Assembly: GCA_921293015.1 (NCBI GenBank)
Contig: OV121088.1
Coordinates: forward strand, 25,271,645 to 25,335,644
Origin: Phorcus lineatus
Lineage: Eukaryota > Mollusca > Gastropoda > Trochida > Trochidae
Direction: 5' to 3'
Length of the DNA stretch: 64,000 nt
Made by a program: the position numbers and the translations under genes. Positions 37,858 through 51,115 of the stretch are shown here, piece by piece (positions within the stretch are counted from its first letter, which is position 1; each line of letters begins with the position of its first letter). The notes under the pieces were generated by a model. That model ran no database searches. It was not told the origin of the DNA and saw only the letters and a list, made by a program, of their open reading frames with translations.

Positions 37858-38012
37858 CTCCGTATTTCACTTATAAAACGTCTTCTAGTATTATTGCAGG
37901 AGGAAAGACTGCAACACCATCGTAGCTATCCATTGCGATGAAACCTGCGAGCTTTAACTGCAATTACCGAACCATTTGTAGTACTACGCTGAAATTCAGT
38001 GTATTAAATTTC
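37858..38012 (-). mobile_element. SINE copy 4, diverged, minus strand
   Basis: The reverse complement reads through GCTCGCAGGTTTCATCGCAA, GGTGTTGCAGTC, CCTGCAATAATACTAG and ATAAGTGAAATACG, parallel to the other copies but more mutated and without the TTAAAC end. Confidence 0.7.
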
Positions 38013-39392
38013 GAGATGGACTAAGATATAAGAAGCTTATTTTCATCACTGAATTATCGATGAAAAATCGTGTTTGTATATTGAGTTTTGAATTGACTGA
38101 TAAATTCAAATTGTTCTACCTTGTTTCCTCCTTTTGGCATCTCTAAAGTATAGCCATGGCCGAAATTATCAAGCATTTGAAATATATTTGGAATAAACGT
38201 CGGGGAACCCCGACAGTAAAGATCATTGCGAAATCGGTTCATAGTTAGAAGTCGGCTCATACCACAACATTCACTGTCGAAGTCGATTTCTCTCGTCGCC
38301 TTTACTGATTACAATCAAAGCAGATGTGTACCACCCTAGAATCATTTGATTGGTACGCTAGACACCATAGCGTCGACAGATGATTGGATAAAAGGAAAGC
38401 AAAGGGTGATTCAATTCAACCGTGTTCACAGGGAAAAAATGTATTACAACAGGATTCACCCTCGTTCTTTTAGGGGCTTTCAGATGAATAACATTTGAAA
38501 ATGACTAACGGAATTTGAATTCGTTCTATCACGGGCTTTCCTCTCCACTGCGAAGAGGAAAGCCCCTTTCAGAGTATTTTTTTCAACTTTTAATCCTCGA
38601 ACCACGGTCGTGATTAATCAAACTGCTGTTTACCCTTGATTATCGAGGGTGAAACATTCTGTTTACTATTCCTATAAACCTAACATTTATTAACATTATT
38701 TTTATATTTGATAATTGAAACAGAACAAAACAATCGAAATATAACAATTCTGTAAAGTCATGTTAACGAAAGGTATTAAAAACAGTTGGTGTTCGCTCTA
38801 GTTATTACTTCCTGGCAGCTCAAAGCTCTTTCAAGGAGAATAGTTCAGTGAACCTTTTTATATACGATAAAGGCACGTTTTCTAAATGCTGAGAGAGTTA
38901 TCAACGTGTGGGTTTTTACGTTCCAATCACGTTGTAACAGCGTGTATCTAAATACGTTAGTGCTTCAAAGTTATAGCTATGAATAGTTACAAAAAACAAT
39001 AGAGTGGAAAGGTTTTGTATCTCTGACTGGTTTTATATTTTGCAGTGACAACCACATGGCCTTTTCCCTTTATTTGCATTCCATTTCTGGCAATATAAAC
39101 AATGTCACATCATGTTTAGGAACACATTTTATGTAAGCTAAGTCGTGTATTTTTCCTATTATTTATGATATTTTTTTTCAAAATGGACCTAAATTTTATA
39201 TTTTACTTCGCTGTTGTCATTGAAACATAGAATTAGGAATATTTGCTCACATTAATGTGTTTCCAAAACTTCAAAAGGGGGGGAGTATATTGTTATGTTA
39301 TATATGATTTACTATAAAACCATTCATATTTTCCAATTATTGTTATTGACTTGAGTCTATAATTGATAATAATAATTGTCTATAATTAATAT

Positions 39393-39447
39393 AAGGGGGC
39401 CCCCTGAACCCCCCCCCCCCCCCCCCCCCCTTGGATCCGCCACTGAT
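39393..39447 (-). repeat. Poly-C tract with GTGGCGGATCC motif
   Basis: Poly-C at 39409-39430 is followed by TTGGATCCGCCACTGAT; on the minus strand this reads ATCAGTGGCGGATCC plus poly-G, a terminus-like motif I have seen widely in animal repeats. The Gly-rich open frame across it is an artefact. Confidence 0.6.
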
Positions 39448-39913
39448 ATTTATCAACCAAATGTTTTTTTATATTGGAAAAATTCCTCGAGGTAGAGAAA
39501 GATGATTGGTCCATGATTAAACTTCTTTGTTTCGCACAAAAGACGTCATTCGCTGCCCAAAGATAATAGTCAAGCAATTTTCCTTACTAACCTCTGTCAC
39601 AAGTGGGACAGTCTATGGGATAGAAAAAAAGAAACCTGTAGCCCGCTTCACAAGTGTTCAGGTAGGAGTAGTGGCTTTGCCTGAAAACCAACATCTCAAT
39701 GCATACAGTTAGCAAAGTAACCATAAAGGGGAAAAGTCAAGAAAACATGACAATGGCGCTCGCCAATGACTCAAACGTTATTTTGAAAACTTATGTAAAG
39801 CGGACTTTACGAGGAATCATAGCTCATTTTTTCACCATTGGTTACAACAAATTGTAGCCTAAAAATCGATTGTAAGTGTGGCAGCACTAAAATTGCCCTT
39901 CTCGGCAATTAAA

Positions 39914-40049
39914 GAGGTTACTTAATGATGTTTGTCAAATACCAGATTCATTTAATCACATGACAAGGGCAGCCACTAGTTAAAGATTAACTTTATCTTC
40001 GTAACTAGATGAAATAGACTGGTATTTGACAAAATTCATTAAGTATCCT
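39914..40049. repeat. Foldback element with nested inner hairpin
   Basis: Outer arms AGGTTACTTAATGATGTTTG...AAATACCAG and CTGGTATTTGACAAAATTCA...TAAGTATCC. Inside, CTAGTTAAAGATTAA...TTATCTTCGTAACTAG pairs again. Confidence 0.78.
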
Positions 40050-41080
40050 ATTTATCACATTATTCTAACTGTATTGTGTTATTAAAAACACTCCAAAGAG
40101 CAAAGTAACTCTCATTTGCATAAAAAAATATTAATTAAACTGACCAGTGACAATATGTCATTTCGTCCCTGGTCACAATTAAAATAAAAGATTCTCACTG
40201 CAGTTTGATAGACAGTTTATGTCACTGATACGAATAAAACCAAAGTTGATGATGATGAGGTTGAAGATTTTACAAGCGCTTCCAACACAGCTGATTTCGC
40301 ACCAAGGATTTCATTGAACACTATATAACACAACAGGTATAACCTTCAATTACAGAACACCCTTACAGCCACGTGATGTTGTAGGTAAACGTGTAAAGAT
40401 AGCGTATGTTTACAACATTAAAAACTTCCAGTGATGTAATTCTAACATATATAATACTCTTTGTAATATACTTATCTATATACAAGCAGTGAATGACCCC
40501 AAGGACACTGTGTCCCCCGGTCACTACTGCTCGCCATACTGACCGATCTACAGTTTTCGACCCAGTCCAACAGACGCCTCCAAGTGCCATTATTCAATTA
40601 CTTTTATCGATTCCTTTCTTTAATGTGTCAGAGACTTTTTAATTCTGTTTTTCTTAGCAATTACTGAGCAAATACAAAACACGACGGCAACTTCATTTTG
40701 AAATTAAATAATCGAATTTAAAGGGGCCGTTACATCGGTTCCGATCAGAACTATTCAACTTCCTCTTATAAATGTTTGTTTTGAAGATTTTTTTTTTTTC
40801 AAAAATAAGTAGTCATTAGAGAAATCCCTTGCCACGCTGGTTTCATTTCTCATTGTTTATTTTTGAAAAGGGTGTTTATTATCAAATTTAAAATCTAAAG
40901 CAGACCAAACTATGATCACCAGTAGCTGTTAAGAAAATCGCCCTTCTATATCAGTGTATATGAATCCACAGGAGCCAGACTCTGAGTTTACAATATCATG
41001 CAAGTATATGTACTTGTAGCTATATAGCATAAACAAGCTTGGCGCCTGTGTATAAATCCTCAGAGCTCCTTCAATACCTT

Positions 41081-41190
41081 GGGCCTAGATTTTCAAAGCT
41101 TTCTTAGGGCTAAGATAATCGTAAGCCAATGTTAATGTATGGTACTTACGACTGTCTTAGTGCAAAGAGAGCTTTGAAATCCTAGGCCCT
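41081..41190. mobile_element. Hairpin repeat family D, copy 3
   Basis: GGGCCTAGATTTTCAAAGC ... GCTTTGAAATCCTAGGCCC. The paired change CGAAGC/GCTTCG to CAAAGC/GCTTTG keeps both arms complementary. Confidence 0.82.
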
Positions 41191-41981
41191 GATTATTTTA
41201 TGATATCCATCGCTTTATTTATAATTGAATATTTCAACCAATGAAATGTCGTTAGGCAAGGAACTTGAAACAAAGATCACGTCCGCAAAGAACTTGTCAC
41301 CAAGGTAATGCTGATATTGCTGATTGCGTGTGAATTCATTAGCTGGTCATAAATTAAACAAAACGAGACATTTGACCTGTTTAATATGAAAATCGGGGAC
41401 GTGAGATTGATCGGCTGTATATTTTGGTAAGAAAGGATTAAATCCTTATTCCCGTTGACCGCACCAAGGGATCCTTTAATTTACTTCCCGATCATTATCA
41501 AATTCCGCATAAATGTCAAACATACACCCTGAAGAACGTAGCAATACACCTTTTTCCATATCTGAGCATCTATATTATATAAATGGGACTCAAAAATAAT
41601 GGAAATCGTCCATGTAAGCAACGCTAGCCATATTGATAGGACTAAACTAGACCAAGGTCAGGATAGCCATCACCGGTTGCTAGGGTGTCTCGCGAGATCC
41701 CTCGATAATTATACGGATACAAATACGCTGATGTGGCAGGATGTAAAAAGATATAAACATTTCTTCGCACAAAATCATCAAATTGCGTTTCAACAAAAAC
41801 AACCATGACATATGTGTCTGAGGTTAATTTCTCCGTTTAACAGATTCTAATACGTCAAGACTCATTCCGTGCTTGTTGAAATTGATTACATCAGACAAGG
41901 CTAATTAACCTGTCTTGGAGAATACATATGTACGTACATTACATATTTCAAGTCTGCTTTGATCTCTGATCTTTAATATCG

Positions 41982-42319
41982 CCGTGTCTTTTGTAATTAT
42001 CCCTACTTCATTTCAACTTTTATCTAGAGATTAAAGATTATCTCCAATTTGTGAAAATCTAAATTCCCCACGATAGGTATTCAATATCTGTTACAAAACT
42101 GTACACGCCGCTAAAGGCTGAAATATTGCACAAAGGGCGCTAAACGGTAACCGTGTCTTTTATAATTACCCCTACTTCATTTCAACCTTTATCTAGAGAT
42201 TAAAGATTATCTCCAATTTGTGAAAATCCAAATTCCCCATGATACGTATTCAGTATCTGTTACAAAACTGCACACGCCGCTAAAGGCTGAAATATTGCAC
42301 AAAGGGCGCTAAACGGTAA
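41982..42319 (+). repeat. 169-bp tandem duplication
   Basis: Two head-to-tail copies (41982-42150 and 42151-42319) starting CCGTGTCTTTT and ending GGCGCTAAACGGTAA, differing at only about ten positions. A recent duplication; no gene inside. Confidence 0.95.
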
Positions 42320-42752
42320 CTCGCTTACTCCACAACACTACATGAGGAAGATAAGCCCTAATACACAAGAACGCATAACATAAGTTGGTTATACATTTAT
42401 AATGTAACTAGTTAAGGAGAATGTATAGATTAGATACTTCAGATACTGGTAAAATTGACACCTCACGGCAGATAAGCCTGAAACCCCACTTACATCATGT
42501 GATATCCAACATGTACATACACTTAAAGCTATCTGTACATTTCCCTCGGGCATTTTATATAATTACTAGATTTAAGAAACGTCACCATAGATTCTAGAAA
42601 ATATCTAAGTAATCAATATAGATAAGACTCTCAAGGACCTCTTTCTGTTTCGTTTTTTCCGACAATATTCACATTATTTCAGAGATAAAACAGTCTCGAA
42701 TCTTCTATGCTTAATAACATATTTTTAACAGCTAGTAACAGTTGTAAACACG

Positions 42753-42754
<2 letters not shown>

Positions 42755-42785
<31 letters not shown>
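42755..42785. repeat. (AT)n microsatellite
   Basis: About 15 AT units. Confidence 0.97.
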
Positions 42786-42788
<3 letters not shown>

Positions 42789-43387
42789 ACATGTATAAAT
42801 ACCTACATAAGGATATGTCATTTTCATATAAAATATATACTTAACCAAAATTAATGCCCTATGTCTGAAAATGATATACATAATTTCAGTTTCTTGTTTC
42901 AATTTGTTATATACTCAACAAAATAAGTTAAAGACCACCCCGTGTTTCATATCAAGATATTTCATAGTTCGTATATTGTTCTATATTATGCTTAAATATC
43001 AAATATTGGGGGTCCTTAACTCTCTATGTGGAGTAACCTATTAGTACGGAAACAATTTAGTTCTAAATTAATTCAATTTGAAAATATGACGTTATATCCA
43101 ATGAAAAAAAAGCATTATATAATACCATTGTACATTACACAAGTAGCACGAACTACGAATTACTTTCACTTACCTGCAATCAGAGAACGCCCGTGTTTTT
43201 TCTCCAGGCTCTGTGAGTCAAGCAAAGGGGAAGTAGATAAGATAGTGACACTTACGTCACTAATTACAGGTGCCTCAGGTGGCCAGGCGTTCACTTTCTT
43301 GAACCTTCTGATTATAGTGACGTGACTACATCCTTACATCGTGATTTCAAACATATGTCGAAGTATACATGCATGTTGCTATTTTAT

Positions 43388-43474
43388 AGATAAGGGTAAG
43401 ATGGTATTTTAAGATAAGGGTAAGATGGTATTTTAAGATAAGGGTAAGATGGTATTTACAAGATAAGGGTAAGA
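43388..43474 (+). repeat. 24-bp tandem repeat
   Basis: AGATAAGGGTAAGATGGTAT begins at 43388, 43412, 43436 and 43461 (the last step 25). Confidence 0.93.
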
Positions 43475-45059
43475 AACTTCATTCCGTGCTAAGGTTTGAA
43501 TGACATTGCGTGCCGACGGTGCCTTAAATTCAATGGTTATAGCAGACATATTCCATAGAAATGTGACGATTGTGCAACGTTGCATTATATTCATATCAAG
43601 TTTTATTATAAAATTTGAAAAGGTCTTTGATGCATAATCTTTTCAACAAAAGTAAATTTACAGAAGTAATCATAGTACATGATTTCCAGAGGTATGGTCT
43701 AATTTCAAAGCCTTAAGGTGATCATTAGTCATCAAGGTAACCTTAGTGCAATGTTAAAAAATGAGAGTTAAGGTTTACCTAAGTCAAGGTTATTTTGTGA
43801 AAGGAGATCCTGAAAATTTGGAGCAAAGTGACGTAGTAAAGGAAAAGTGCATTATGCATTTAGACAATACGGGCACAAAGGATCCAATTAAAGGAATAGT
43901 TATATCGGGACATCTTTCAAGGTCACGAAATTCAAAGGGAAGTCGTGTTACATACTGTTCAAGTACAGACGCAAATAGTTTATCATCATTCTACCGGACC
44001 GAAAACAAATCTTTACGTATCACATTTTTACTTACCCAATGCAAATCCTTTTACAAACTGGATGACGGGGCTGTAAATGAGTAATTACGCATCAATGCAT
44101 TTACTTATTAGGAAATGTAGTGATATTTAGCAACACATGGCAACACTTGACATAGTTCTAAAACTAGTAATAGCATACTGATTAATCTCACGTAAAGCAA
44201 AACATGACCCTCACAAATGCCGAGCGAGTCCTTTCAAGGGCAGGCATATTGTTGGTACAAATCGTCTAAAATGATTACCAATCATTAACAAAGCCTTTTG
44301 ACGAACCCACAAAAAACCCAAGCCTTACTAAAGGTATAAAAGATAAGCTTTGTTCTATTCCGTTGTTTATTGCACGCCAAAATGCTTCTCTGAAAACAAA
44401 CAACTGCGTTGAACTTAAGCGAGTCTTCGTGACTTCCTCTGAACTAGAAAACAAAGAACGAGACATTTTGCTAATTAAATCTTGTAAATTGTTTTGTTTT
44501 TATCCCCTGAAGCGAATAGGAGACTTCCTCGCTTATTTTCCTAACCTTATTTGGTTTGTTATGAGTAAGTCATGTTACAACATTTTTAGCTAATAGATAA
44601 TTAGAATAATTACTGAAATGCTGAGTAATTTCTTAATCACTTCCTATTCTATTCAACGTCCTAATCGAGCTGCTGATTCAGATGAAGTGTGTAATTGGCA
44701 TGATTCTCTTTACAATCATCCGATAGAAGGCTGTCGACGTAATGTCTCATTGTGGTCTCATGGTTGCATGCGAAAACCGATCAATGCCAGTAGATGGCTT
44801 TCTTGAGTTCATGAAACTGTGCCTCTTTCTGTTACTACTTAGGTTTCTCATCTCACGTCTTCCCACGTAGTCTCGTTCGCAAGTGGAGCATTGCTTGGAC
44901 TAGACAGAATCTTAATTTTGCAATCAAAGTGAATTGTGCAACTGGGCCTATGCTTCAAACAGAGGCCTCCCTCAACAGATGAGACAACTGGGGTCACTTC
45001 ACACATGTGACTCGCACATTTTTCGCACATTTGAAACAGAGGTCACGGGGGCTTAATGG

Positions 45060-45660
45060 GCTTATGGTATGGCATGACATTGCGCCCGGCCTCTGTTCGT
45101 TCGTCAGTCGGTTTTCTTCTGGAACAATGGTCTCTAAGAATCTGAAACTTTGTGTACAAGTTCCGTGACTAGTAAGGATTATGATTTATGGTTTGGCCCC
45201 TTCTAATGGCATGATGGGCCACGCCATAAAACTTTATTTCATCTTCTTCTCTAGAAGCAAAGGGGCTAGAAAGCTGAAATCTTGAGTACAGACGACTTGC
45301 TTGTCTAGTAAGGATTATAAATAATAAATATGGTGATTCTGTTGCCCCCATACTAAACCTCTTTCAAGAAACAAAAGGTCTGAGAAGACTTGAAGCTTGT
45401 GTAAAGACGTCTTAGGCAATGGGATTCTAAATTGCATTTTAGGTGCCCATGTGGCCCCTAATTAAGGCTGACGGGGATTATAATTCAAATGCTTATGACC
45501 TTTTCAACCAGTTCCACATATGTCACACCCGAAAACGTATTTCCATCTGCCCTAATAAGGTTATGAGGTTATAACTTGTGTATAGACTCTTTGGCTAACG
45601 GGATGTATTTTTTTTTATTTGATTACCCTGTTACTCTAGAAATGGTACCCTCAAACGCCT
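45060..45660 (+). repeat. Possible decayed ~120-130-bp tandem repeat
   Basis: Recurring order of CTGAAA/CTTGAA...TTGTGTA-AA-GA, CTAGTAAGGATTATA and a CCCC-containing phrase about every 120-130 bases. Open frames here are short and unconvincing. Confidence 0.4.
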
Positions 45661-46031
45661 CCCTCTCCTTATGTGATATATTGTTTGAATCCTGTTGAGC
45701 TACAGAGGCAATGGTTCTACTCTTAAATGAGTGTCATATGTTAAGTGCAACTCACTATATCGTGTTTCACAATGAAAAAATCGTTATCGTTATCATGTAA
45801 CCCTGATATGTAATAGACACTAGCAATCTGAAATATATCTCATTTATTTTGATGAGGAAAGGTTCGTATTGCTTGATTTCGCTTTCGTTGTTGACTTCAT
45901 GTGGTCGATATGTGGATAGAAAAATAGGAAAAAATATAGTCTGTAATATGAATACTGTTAAAGATGAGCTACATTTCCTTTTAATCGGTTATGTCATTTT
46001 TTATTCTATTCAAGTCAACGGGAAGATATCC

Positions 46032-46240
46032 TAAAGGCACTGTAACGTTTTTTTTAAGGAAAACATCGTGATCTAAAGAAAAGGAAAACAAACAATTGGA
46101 TTACTTGTTTTTTAACCAATGAAGGCAGTCTATATATGAACGTGACAAGTTCGGTTATACTGTTCGAATCATCATCAATAACTCAATCGATTAAAGGTGT
46201 TCACACTAAAATGGCCCCATGTAGTTTTCACATGATACAT
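46032..46240. mobile_element. MITE family C, left half
   Basis: TAAAGGCACTGTAACGTTTT start followed by TCAATCGATTAAAGGTGTTC; lies just upstream of the more complete copy at 46.4 kb. Confidence 0.5.
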
Positions 46241-46368
46241 GGTACTTTCTTCTAAGACAATGGATCATCCGGGTGATGTTGGACACTTTGGAGATAAAAC
46301 ACTTTGCATAAACAAAAATTATCAGGGAAATTAAAAAATTGAATTTTCATAAACGTGTTTCAGTTTCC

Positions 46369-46695
46369 TTAAAGGGGCGGTATCACGTTTTTTGAAAAAT
46401 ATTTTTTTCAAATTTTTCTTCAATAAAAAGTAGTTACTGTTACTTATACTCCATTCGGTCGTCCATAGTCGTATGGGAAATTATAAAGTATCAAGCAAAA
46501 ACTCTTGATGTTCATTTTTTGTGTGAACACCTTTTAATCGTTTGAGGTAGGGAAATATGGATTGCCATAGCTTAACTAAACATAATATGCTCCTGCTTCT
46601 TCTTATTAAAATACATTGTCTTGTAATTGGTAATATTTATTTCGGTTTCCTGGGATCACTATATGCATCTAAAATACGCGCTACTGCCCCTTTCA
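46369..46695. mobile_element. MITE family C copy (AAAGGGGC ends)
   Basis: Starts TTAAAGGGGCGGTATCACG and ends CGCGCTACTGCCCCTTTCAA. Internal AACACCTTTTAATCGTTTGA and TTTCGGTTTCCTGGGATCAC recur in other copies. Confidence 0.72.
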
Positions 46696-47076
46696 ACGAT
46701 ACTTAAATAATTACCATGATAGAACAAAACTCATTGCTAACAAATACCAACTGCCAATGAAACTCGCAATGTGTATTTATTATGCAATGTTATCTATAAA
46801 GAATGTTGGGAAATCAAATAGTTTAATAATGTGATCTAACCATGAATGTACTACAGGTCTGTTGTCTTTTATATACTCAAATAATAAAGACTGACTGAGA
46901 CCCTGTTTTTCTGGTCAATATCACTTTCGGTGGCACTTAAATAAACCAAATGTTTTGAAGAGGAAATGTTAGGAACAAATAATTGTTGTTAAGAAAAAAC
47001 TAACAAAGATGATGTGGTCAACGTTAAAGGAAACAAGCGAATAGCGTTCTGTGACGTGGGTCACAAAGCTTTTTCA

Positions 47077-47541
47077 TTAAAGAGCCACTCCGTGATTTTC
47101 ATAGAATATTATTTACCTTTGATACGAACCTAAATGTCGTATGTGGTGATATAAAATCAAAACATCTTAACTTTTCATGTCCAAAAGACATATATATGAC
47201 AAATACTGGTTTTCCATGAAAATCTAAAAAACAGCCTTATAAATGCACAGAGGTGTAGATATCACATCCACTATACATGGATACTAGTTATATAACCTAA
47301 CAAACGCTATCAACTCCCAACTGCCCTCTTGGCTGTTTTAGATAAATCTCCAAAATTACGTTTGACTATTTGACGCGTCCCACTGTCCGGTTTTCGATCA
47401 TAATTGCGACGTTCTACCTTCATATAGTCAATAAGCTTTAAAATGTGTCTTTTTGGTAACGGTCAATAGTTCGCGATCAAATGACACGATTGATTAAGTT
47501 TGGCATATATGACTCCAACAAATCACGGAGTGGCTCTTTAA
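47077..47541. mobile_element. MITE family A, copy 2, with nested insertion
   Basis: Same ends and the same order of internal sequence as the copy at 2.5 kb, 44 kb away. About 115-125 extra bases (around 47222-47346) interrupt it; the extra piece has its own short inverted ends (CTAAAAAACAGCC / GGCTGTTTTAG) between repeated AATCT. Confidence 0.88.
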
Positions 47542-50500
47542 GGTTGACAATTGGAGAAAATATCAAAACAAACTATCAAAGTGAACACGTTAAAAAAGCT
47601 GGACGGAACGAATTAAAACCACATTTACCCAAGTATTTTTCGCAGTGAAGGTAATTGATAGTCAGACGTTATTTATTTTATTTAAATATAACTAGACAGA
47701 CACTGCTTGAAATCAATAAAAGGTGAACATGAATTTTCATTTTACATTTCTATGAATCGAGATTCAAAAAAATATTTTTCTAGAAAACATGTTTTGCGAT
47801 TGCAATATTCAATAATGTTTATATATGATAAAGTAGGCCCAAGTGAACCATCATAATTGCTACATATCTACGCAGTGAGCACTGGTCAAATACGGGTATA
47901 TATATGTATGAACGCACACGGGAATTAACCTTTAAAGGAGATAAATATTATTATTTCTTTGAACATACATTCAAAATTTCTTTCAGTCTTTCCTGTGTGA
48001 ATATGTTATTGTCATCTTCCTACGATTTTTTTCATTCCAAAGGAAATTAAACAAAGAAAATGACATTATTTTGAGCTATTATACAAGAGATTATCCACCA
48101 TCATCGTTTATCATTCGGACACACAAGCATTTATCTAACACTAAATAAGCAGCCGTGCGTTCTCTCTCACAGAGGTAGCTCCGGCATTAATTCCTATACA
48201 ACCTCTGTTCTAATACGAGCTCTTCTCGAGCTTCCGGTAGGTCCCCTAGCGGCAAAATATTGCAACTTAAACTATCTTGCAATATTTCAGCCAATGAAAA
48301 CACTGCATGTAAGGATAACATATTTTCTGTCACACAGGCCGATATGCAAAGATACAAATATGAAATAAGGCAAATGTGCGGTGTAACGGACTTAAAGTGA
48401 AAAGTACATATTCGAATAAAGTTTAGTTTTCCGGAAGCGTACGTTATGGGTTAATTCCCATATCTGTGGCAAGTTTAATGAAAACTTTTGAAACGGCGTC
48501 GCTGATTGCACAAATAACTTTGATGGCATCCAGTCAGACTTCTACATTTCTAAACTGAGAAACGCTTCTATTAGGACAGAGATGGTATAGGAATTTATAA
48601 CGGAGCTACCTCGATCTGTTGGGAGAAATGGCAGCCGGGTTGCGCTAGAGAGATTGCAAGACCGCTTCAAATGTATTTACGCTATCGATCCGCTGTCGAT
48701 CCGCTGTCGAAGAGAATCAAGCTTCATGATCAATAAGCTTTGTCATTATTTCGTCAGTTCTTGCACGGAATTGATATAATGTTGTGAGTCAACATTCATC
48801 ATTGTGTACGACCATTGTTTAGAGTTGTTTAGTAAATATTTAACGATGATGTAAACACGCACTGGAGCTGAAACACTATTGTTTCCTTACGTGTTAGTCA
48901 CTGTAGCATGACTAAGTTTCGCTTTTGTCGAAAGATATTCCAAGTGACAGTCGTTAGCAGTGAGGGGAGGGGTGGTTGGCTGGCTTCATTTGAATTGGTT
49001 ACCTATTTGGTGGTAGGGGAGCTAGATTTAACAAGCGACTTGAGGCTAAGTAATGCGTTGTTATCTCTGTTTTGGTCCCACGGAACCAATTCACTTGATC
49101 ACACTTGATGCTTGTATATTGACAGAGAGAATGAGTCTTACAAGGTTGACATTATATTTTTCATACAAACTTGTTATACCATCAAGTTCGCTAAACACCC
49201 AGTGAACTTAGTGTATCCCAATATTTAATATTAAAGGTTTTTGCTCCAGTCGGTGTCATCGTAATACAGATAGTCTTTAGATAGTCTTACAGAAGTATCT
49301 TTAAAACTAGCAATATTATCTAAAAAAGAGTTTCACTGAAGAAGATATGAAAGGTTAAATGTGACTACGATCTTTCAGAAGTAAGATTAAGAGGTAAGCA
49401 AATTTTTCGAGGAATTATTTTTTAAGGAATATAATTAAAATAAATAAAAATAAGGAATATGATATCCAGGATGCTCGTTATTCCTTTCAAATTACAAATA
49501 TTCAAGGATTTCTAGGAACCATCACATCCCGGACGTGAAACCCTATATCATCGGTATGTAGAGAGGTGACTACGCACATGCTTCTAGATGTTAGACTGTA
49601 ATGGTATGCACAATGTAGATACAGTTGGTGGAATAAGTATACATTACAAACTCCTTCTTAGAACGACGTAATCTTTTTGCCGGAACTTTCAAATGACTAA
49701 CATGACGAAAATATGTCAGTGAGGCGAAGTCCGTTTTTTAAACAAGGATATACCCTTTGCCATACAAAACAACAATGACGTCTGTAAAATGATATCGTCA
49801 TCGCAGCTACGAAGGATGATTTACCTGAAAAAGAAAGCCATGTCAAGGATATCATTCTACTATGCAATATGGCTTTTAACGTAAGTTCTGTATCATATTT
49901 GTTTACAGAATGACTAGCCATGTCATTTTAAAGGGATACCGCGTGTACTTCAAGAAAAAAAATTCCGTTTTGATAATTTAAAATGTCAAATTTGCTGATA
50001 ATATTTAAAACATATAACTCGACTTTTATAAGTATCACCAGATTCCAAATATATGTCACTTTTAGAGTTTTCAATGTGAAAAGGCCTCATACATATACAT
50101 ATGCACCAGATGAAGTAGATATATATCCAAAATTTTGTATGAGTGATAAGCGCAGTAGATTTAAGGTTTTCTATCAAAATTAAGTCGAGTACCTGATACT
50201 CTTATCATATCAAACTGAAGGGAATCAAACTGATATTTTCAGCAACATATATATCTATGAATTATCACCATTAATAATGTGTGGCAAATGTTAACAATTT
50301 ACCCAGTGTAACCTTAAATTTGAAAGGTATCAAAAAAATTAGAGTAAACCCCTTTAGTGCCAGTTGACTCGTCAGAAATTTTAATTTTTTGCTTTATATT
50401 GACGAATTGCTTGTAAAGAATTATAAACTCGCAGCTGTGAGTCAACCAATCAGTATGTTAATGCATTCCGCACCATTTAGAAATACACTAAGCTACAATA

Positions 50501-50924
50501 AGAGCTGTATATTACCGACTCAGGCGTTTCAAGTACTAGTAGCTTGAATATGCTAGTTTGTTTAACTAACAAATGTCAAGGAGATAAGCCAAATAGCCAT
50601 TAGCATAGTTAGAGATAGTTCAACGTGTATCTAACATGACATCATGCCGCTGACATTCTCAGGGAGAAACGCGAGCTCTCAAAGGAGGGGCCTGTACGTA
50701 AAACTGTTGTAAGATTCATTTCTTTCACGCTCTAGACAATTGTCTATTTTTAGACATGACTAGGGGGAAATTTCTTCATGGTTTACCCGCGTCGTCTTTC
50801 GTGGAACCAGGGAAATTAGTTAATACTTCACAAATGTTTTAACAATATATCTCCCCTTACATTTGAATCTGTGAAAAATATTGTATTTAATATAACGATG
50901 TGCTGCGTTTGTCACTGTCCACTC
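47542..50924. other. Non-coding stretch upstream of the CRE promoter
   Basis: No gene or repeat family recognised; distal regulatory sequence for the gene at 51.3 kb could lie here but cannot be shown by eye. Confidence 0.5.
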
Positions 50925-51115
50925 CACGTGTTCAAACAGACAAGGGTTTCCCCAGCTAAGTTATTTTTAGATTGAATTTCATTGGTTGATATAAATCTGT
51001 TTGACAGATGCTCCGCCCCATGACGTGGGCTGGCTTGCAGCAGCTCTCTGTGACGTCAGCTCTGGGCTATTGTTCATTGGCTGAACCGCGCAATAGCCTG
51101 TGCGTGGTATATAAG
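50925..51115 (+). promoter_or_regulatory. Compact CRE/CCAAT/TATA promoter of the 51.3-kb gene
   Basis: Ordered elements on the + strand: an E-box CACGTG at 50925-50930, a GC box CCGCCCC at 51013-51019, a CRE half-site TGACGTGG at 51021-51028, a full palindromic CRE TGACGTCA at 51051-51058, an inverted CCAAT box (ATTGG) at 51076-51080 and a TATA box TATATAAG at 51108-51115. The spacing is that of a strong, inducible, focused promoter with transcription starting around 51135-51150. A small upstream frame of 11 codons begins at 51134 and would be translated only if transcription starts upstream of that point. The CRE suggests regulation by CREB-family factors, which is inference from the motif. 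Confidence 0.72.

Larger units (their letters stand above)
42320..46031. other. Non-coding stretch
   Basis: Contains the AT and 24-bp repeats and the 45-kb decayed repeat. Open frames of ~100 codons at 43026 and 43761 (+) show no domain, no codon or GC change and no promoter. Confidence 0.5.

Noticed and set aside
43761..44084. 107-codon plus-strand open frame
   Set aside because: Has an ATG and reasonable length but no domain, no change in base composition, no promoter and no splice signals that stand out.
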